Assembly (NCBI GenBank): GCA_010015675.1
Contig: ML976978.1
Location: 1,170,092 to 1,202,073 of the forward strand
Source of the DNA: Byssothecium circinans
Lineage: Eukaryota; Ascomycota; Dothideomycetes; Pleosporales; Massarinaceae
Direction of reading: 5' to 3'
DNA length: 31,982 nucleotides
The notes under the pieces are model-generated. The model was not told the origin of the DNA. It ran no database searches and saw only the letters and a list, made by a program, of their open reading frames with translations. The translations under genes and the position numbers were made by a program. Positions 29,512 through 31,982 of the stretch are shown piece after piece; within the stretch, counting starts at the first letter, position 1; every line of letters starts with the position of its first letter.

Positions 29512-30797
29512 GTTGGCGTCCGTGCACTGTTTTCGCGGGGAAACACGTGCTGCTCGGGGGTGGAGGCAGGTACGACTGCGGAGGCTGTATGATCAGCGTG
29601 AAGTCTAGAAGAAAGTCAGTGGCTAGCTCGCGACAATGTCTCCAGAGGTCCAGGTTTGTCTCCGGGTTTGAGCGAGCAGCGACGGTGTCGAAAGTGTGGA
29701 GGCTTGCTGGTATTTATAAGTTTGTACGTCAGGGACCAAACCGCCTTCACCACGCGGGTTTTGCGCTAGCGTTAGGCCTCAAGGCGTAAACAGCGAGGTG
29801 ACGCAGGAATCGCTGGTCTTGCGGCTGCTGCTGCGACAGTCTGTTAGCCTAGTCAGGGTGACGGCCACTCGGACTATTGTCAGTCTTTTACTGAGTGAAA
29901 TTGACTAACTTTGTACCAGACAAATCTCCAGCTCTTAATATTGTTTTTGACCACACAATATGTCATACCTGGCAGCAGGTGGATGGGGCCTAATTCACCC
30001 AGGATGTGGTGTAGCTGCTTTATAGAGATGGCTGTACTTCATGTAACAGTGGCTAGGTCCATATTCTCATGCTTGTGGGTTGCATTGTTTAGCTCTCAGT
30101 AAGCCGGTCCCTATCCTGGGCCGTGGCATATCAGATAGCTGATAAGCCGGTTCGCATACATGATGAAACCTGGAAGACTTCTTGAGGTTCAGCAAAACTG
30201 ACGACGTTGTGATGGTCATCGTGATTTTACAGCTTCTTACCAAAATTGCAGCTATGAGTCTGAGACCTATATAGTATTGCCAGATGATAGCACGCATAAT
30301 GTGTTCCAAGTCACAGGTGATTGAGGACAAGGGGTGCCATCTCTCGTGGTGGTGCAAACCAAAGAGTAACAACGGGGAGGATGCATGGCATAATCATGAG
30401 AATTCATAGGAAGTTGCGTATATGACTTGATGGGAACTGTATTGAAGAGACGATATTGATGGCCGTAGTGAAGTGCATGATATCGAACTGAAGATCTTCG
30501 TCAACTCAGACTTGAACGCTAGTCCGATCTTAGACAAGCTTCCTGTACTACCCGGTCTTACTGCAGTTCGACAACATTTACAGCATGCACATCTCATTTC
30601 TCATACGCAGCCTCAATCAATCCCTACTCTGTAATCAATTGAATACACAGTAAATCATTGACATATAATTCTACAAAGTATGAAATGCGGGCAACGATAG
30701 ACGAGGAGTATTACATCAAGGACCTATTCCACACATTTTTAAGGTTGGTGGTCAGAATAATATCACCATAGTCGCAGGGGGTATAAGCTAGCGCATA
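29512..30797. other. Intergenic region before the Fot1/pogo-like element
   Basis: About 1.3 kb. It includes the presumed promoter of the orphan gene on its left. Short open frames on both strands show no resemblance to known proteins. It becomes AT-richer from about 29880 on. Confidence 0.4.
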
Positions 30798-31982
30798 CAG
30801 TTCCGGGCCACCTGTGGTTCCGGGCCACCCCACCAAAACGCGACACCTTAACAAAACACGCGATTTCTCAACACAACGCTCATCAATATGGACGCCCGTG
30901 AGGTAGCTATACAATCAGCTATCAGCGATCTCGCTGCAGGCATTTATACTAGTCAGCGCGCAGCTGCTAAGGCGTATGGCCTTCCTTGAACTACGCTTCA
31001 ACGTCGACTAGAAGGTGTAACAACAAGCGCGCTCAGCCATTAGCATCAGCAGCGGCTGACTCCTCTCCAGGAGGACTTCCTAGTAGAATGGATCCTTGAA
31101 GAAGACGCGCGCGCCTGTCCTCCCTCCCACGCTCGCGCTCGAGAAATGGCCAATCGAATCCTGCGTATGAATGGCGACAATCAGCCTATAGGCAAGCTCT
31201 GGGTCTCACACTTTATCCACCGACAGCCACGCATCGCCTCAGTAGTCGGCAGAAAGCTAGAGGCTTAGAGAGCTGATGCAGCGACTCTAGAGCAGGTGCG
31301 CGCCTTCCTAGAGCTCTATGAACAGACTAGACGTCGGCTTAACATACGGGCGGAGAATACCTACAATATGGACGAGACTGGCGTTGCCCTAGGGGTATGT
31401 ATAAACACTAGAGTACTCTCTAGTAGTCAGAAAAAGAAGGCTTATATTTAGTCTCTAGAGAATCGCGAGTGGGTCTCTATAATTGAGTGTGTATCAGTAA
31501 TAGGGCGGAAACTACGCTGCGCAGCCATCTTTAAGGGCCAGAGCCTACAAACAACCTAGTTCCCCTCGTCCTACGTACCTGACTGGATCTATACAACCTC
31601 AGAGAACGGATGGACGCCAAATGCGATAGGTGTTAAGTGGCTGCAGCGCATATTTCTACCTAAGACGGCTGTAGGTGATAGCCAGTACCGACTCCTTATC
31701 CTCAACGGCCATGGCAGCCACATTGATATCGAGTTCCTTTGGCTTTGTAAACAGCATCAAGTAGAGCTCTTATACCTACCTGCGCATACCTCGCACGTCC
31801 TACAGCCGCTAGATCTTGCTCCTTTCTCTGTTATCAAGTCTAGTTACCGACGCCAGATCCAGGAGCTCGCATCGCTCGACGACGCCGCGCCTGTTAAGAA
31901 GGAGCGCTTTATTGCCTGCTACCATCAAGCTAGGGAGGAAGGCTTTACAGAGCGTGTGATTCGAGCTGGCTGGCAGGCTACT
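30798..31982 (+). mobile_element. Fot1/pogo-like DNA transposon, left part, cut by the window end
   Basis: The left end follows a TA (30796-30797) and starts CAGTTCCGGGCCACC. GTTCCGGGCCACC is repeated 17 bp on (30800-30812, 30817-30829), a subrepeat common in Fot1-like TIRs. An untranslated leader of about 60 bp precedes the transposase ATG at 30888. The right TIR lies outside the window. Confidence 0.85.
30888..31982 (+). pseudogene. Fot1/pogo-like (DDE_1, CENP-B-type) transposase pseudogene, 3' end missing
   Basis: 365 codons in one frame up to the window end. An N-terminal Psq-type HTH (AISDLAAGIYTSQRAAAKAY) is followed by a CENP-B-type HTH (PLQEDFLVEWILEEDARACP; MANRILRMNGD; LWVSHFIHRQP). 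The DDE domain has NMDETGV (first Asp), a central block with WTPNAIGVKWLQRIFLP, and LNGHGSHID, where the second catalytic Asp of the usual DGHGSH is Asn (AAC at 31704-31706). The third Asp is in HVLQPLDLAPFSVIK. Stops are TGA at 30987 and TAG at 31041, 31266, 31449 and 31557. No frameshift was seen, so only point mutations inactivate it. The pattern fits RIP. Confidence 0.92.

Overview
The window is fungal nuclear DNA, most likely from a filamentous ascomycete (Pezizomycotina). Protein-coding genes carry short GT-AG introns of about 43-81 nt, often with a CTRAC-type branch site. It holds HET-domain genes, a Zn2Cys6 regulator, a heme-thiolate peroxidase, and DNA transposons whose genes carry TAG/TGA nonsense codons of the kind left by repeat-induced point mutation (RIP) or cytosine deamination. 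No tRNA, rRNA, CRISPR or prokaryotic signal was seen. No alignment could be run, so exon borders are predictions checked by reading frame.

Layout. 1-1189: gene-free, with a terminal inverted repeat. 1190-7596: an intact medium-chain dehydrogenase (3 exons), convergent with a large single-exon HET-domain gene, then an SDR pseudogene and a second, heavily broken HET-domain pseudogene. 8020-8955: a chloroperoxidase-family gene on the minus strand, with a perfect 26-bp TA-flanked fold-back just upstream of its TATA-like box. 9867-11507: UTP7, a conserved ribosome-biogenesis gene and the clearest housekeeping gene here. 12509-18786: a GNAT acetyltransferase (-), a Zn2Cys6 transcription factor (+) and a TauD/TfdA dioxygenase (-). 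18787-23048: a 4.2-kb gene-poor stretch. 23051-26019: two same-orientation Tc1/mariner-like elements 368 bp apart, one heavily mutated and one with a single nonsense codon. 26525-28120: a second SDR pseudogene and a start-lost small secreted cysteine-rich gene. 28512-29511: an orphan two-exon gene. 30798-31982: the left part of a Fot1/pogo-like element with five stops, running off the end.

How the genes relate. Nothing points to one pathway or operon-like system. The core genes (UTP7, GNAT, regulator, dioxygenase) sit between two accessory zones. Those zones hold oxidoreductases, HET genes and transposons in various stages of decay, a pattern common in fast-evolving or subtelomere-like fungal regions. 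Across the decayed genes I counted 16 premature stops: 14 TAG, 2 TGA and no TAA. This is the most consistent window-wide signal. I found no convincing evidence of a new biological system. The best leads are the decayed secreted protein, the fold-back at the peroxidase promoter, the nearly intact mariner copy with a G-to-C tract flip in one TIR, and the orphan gene at 28512-29511.
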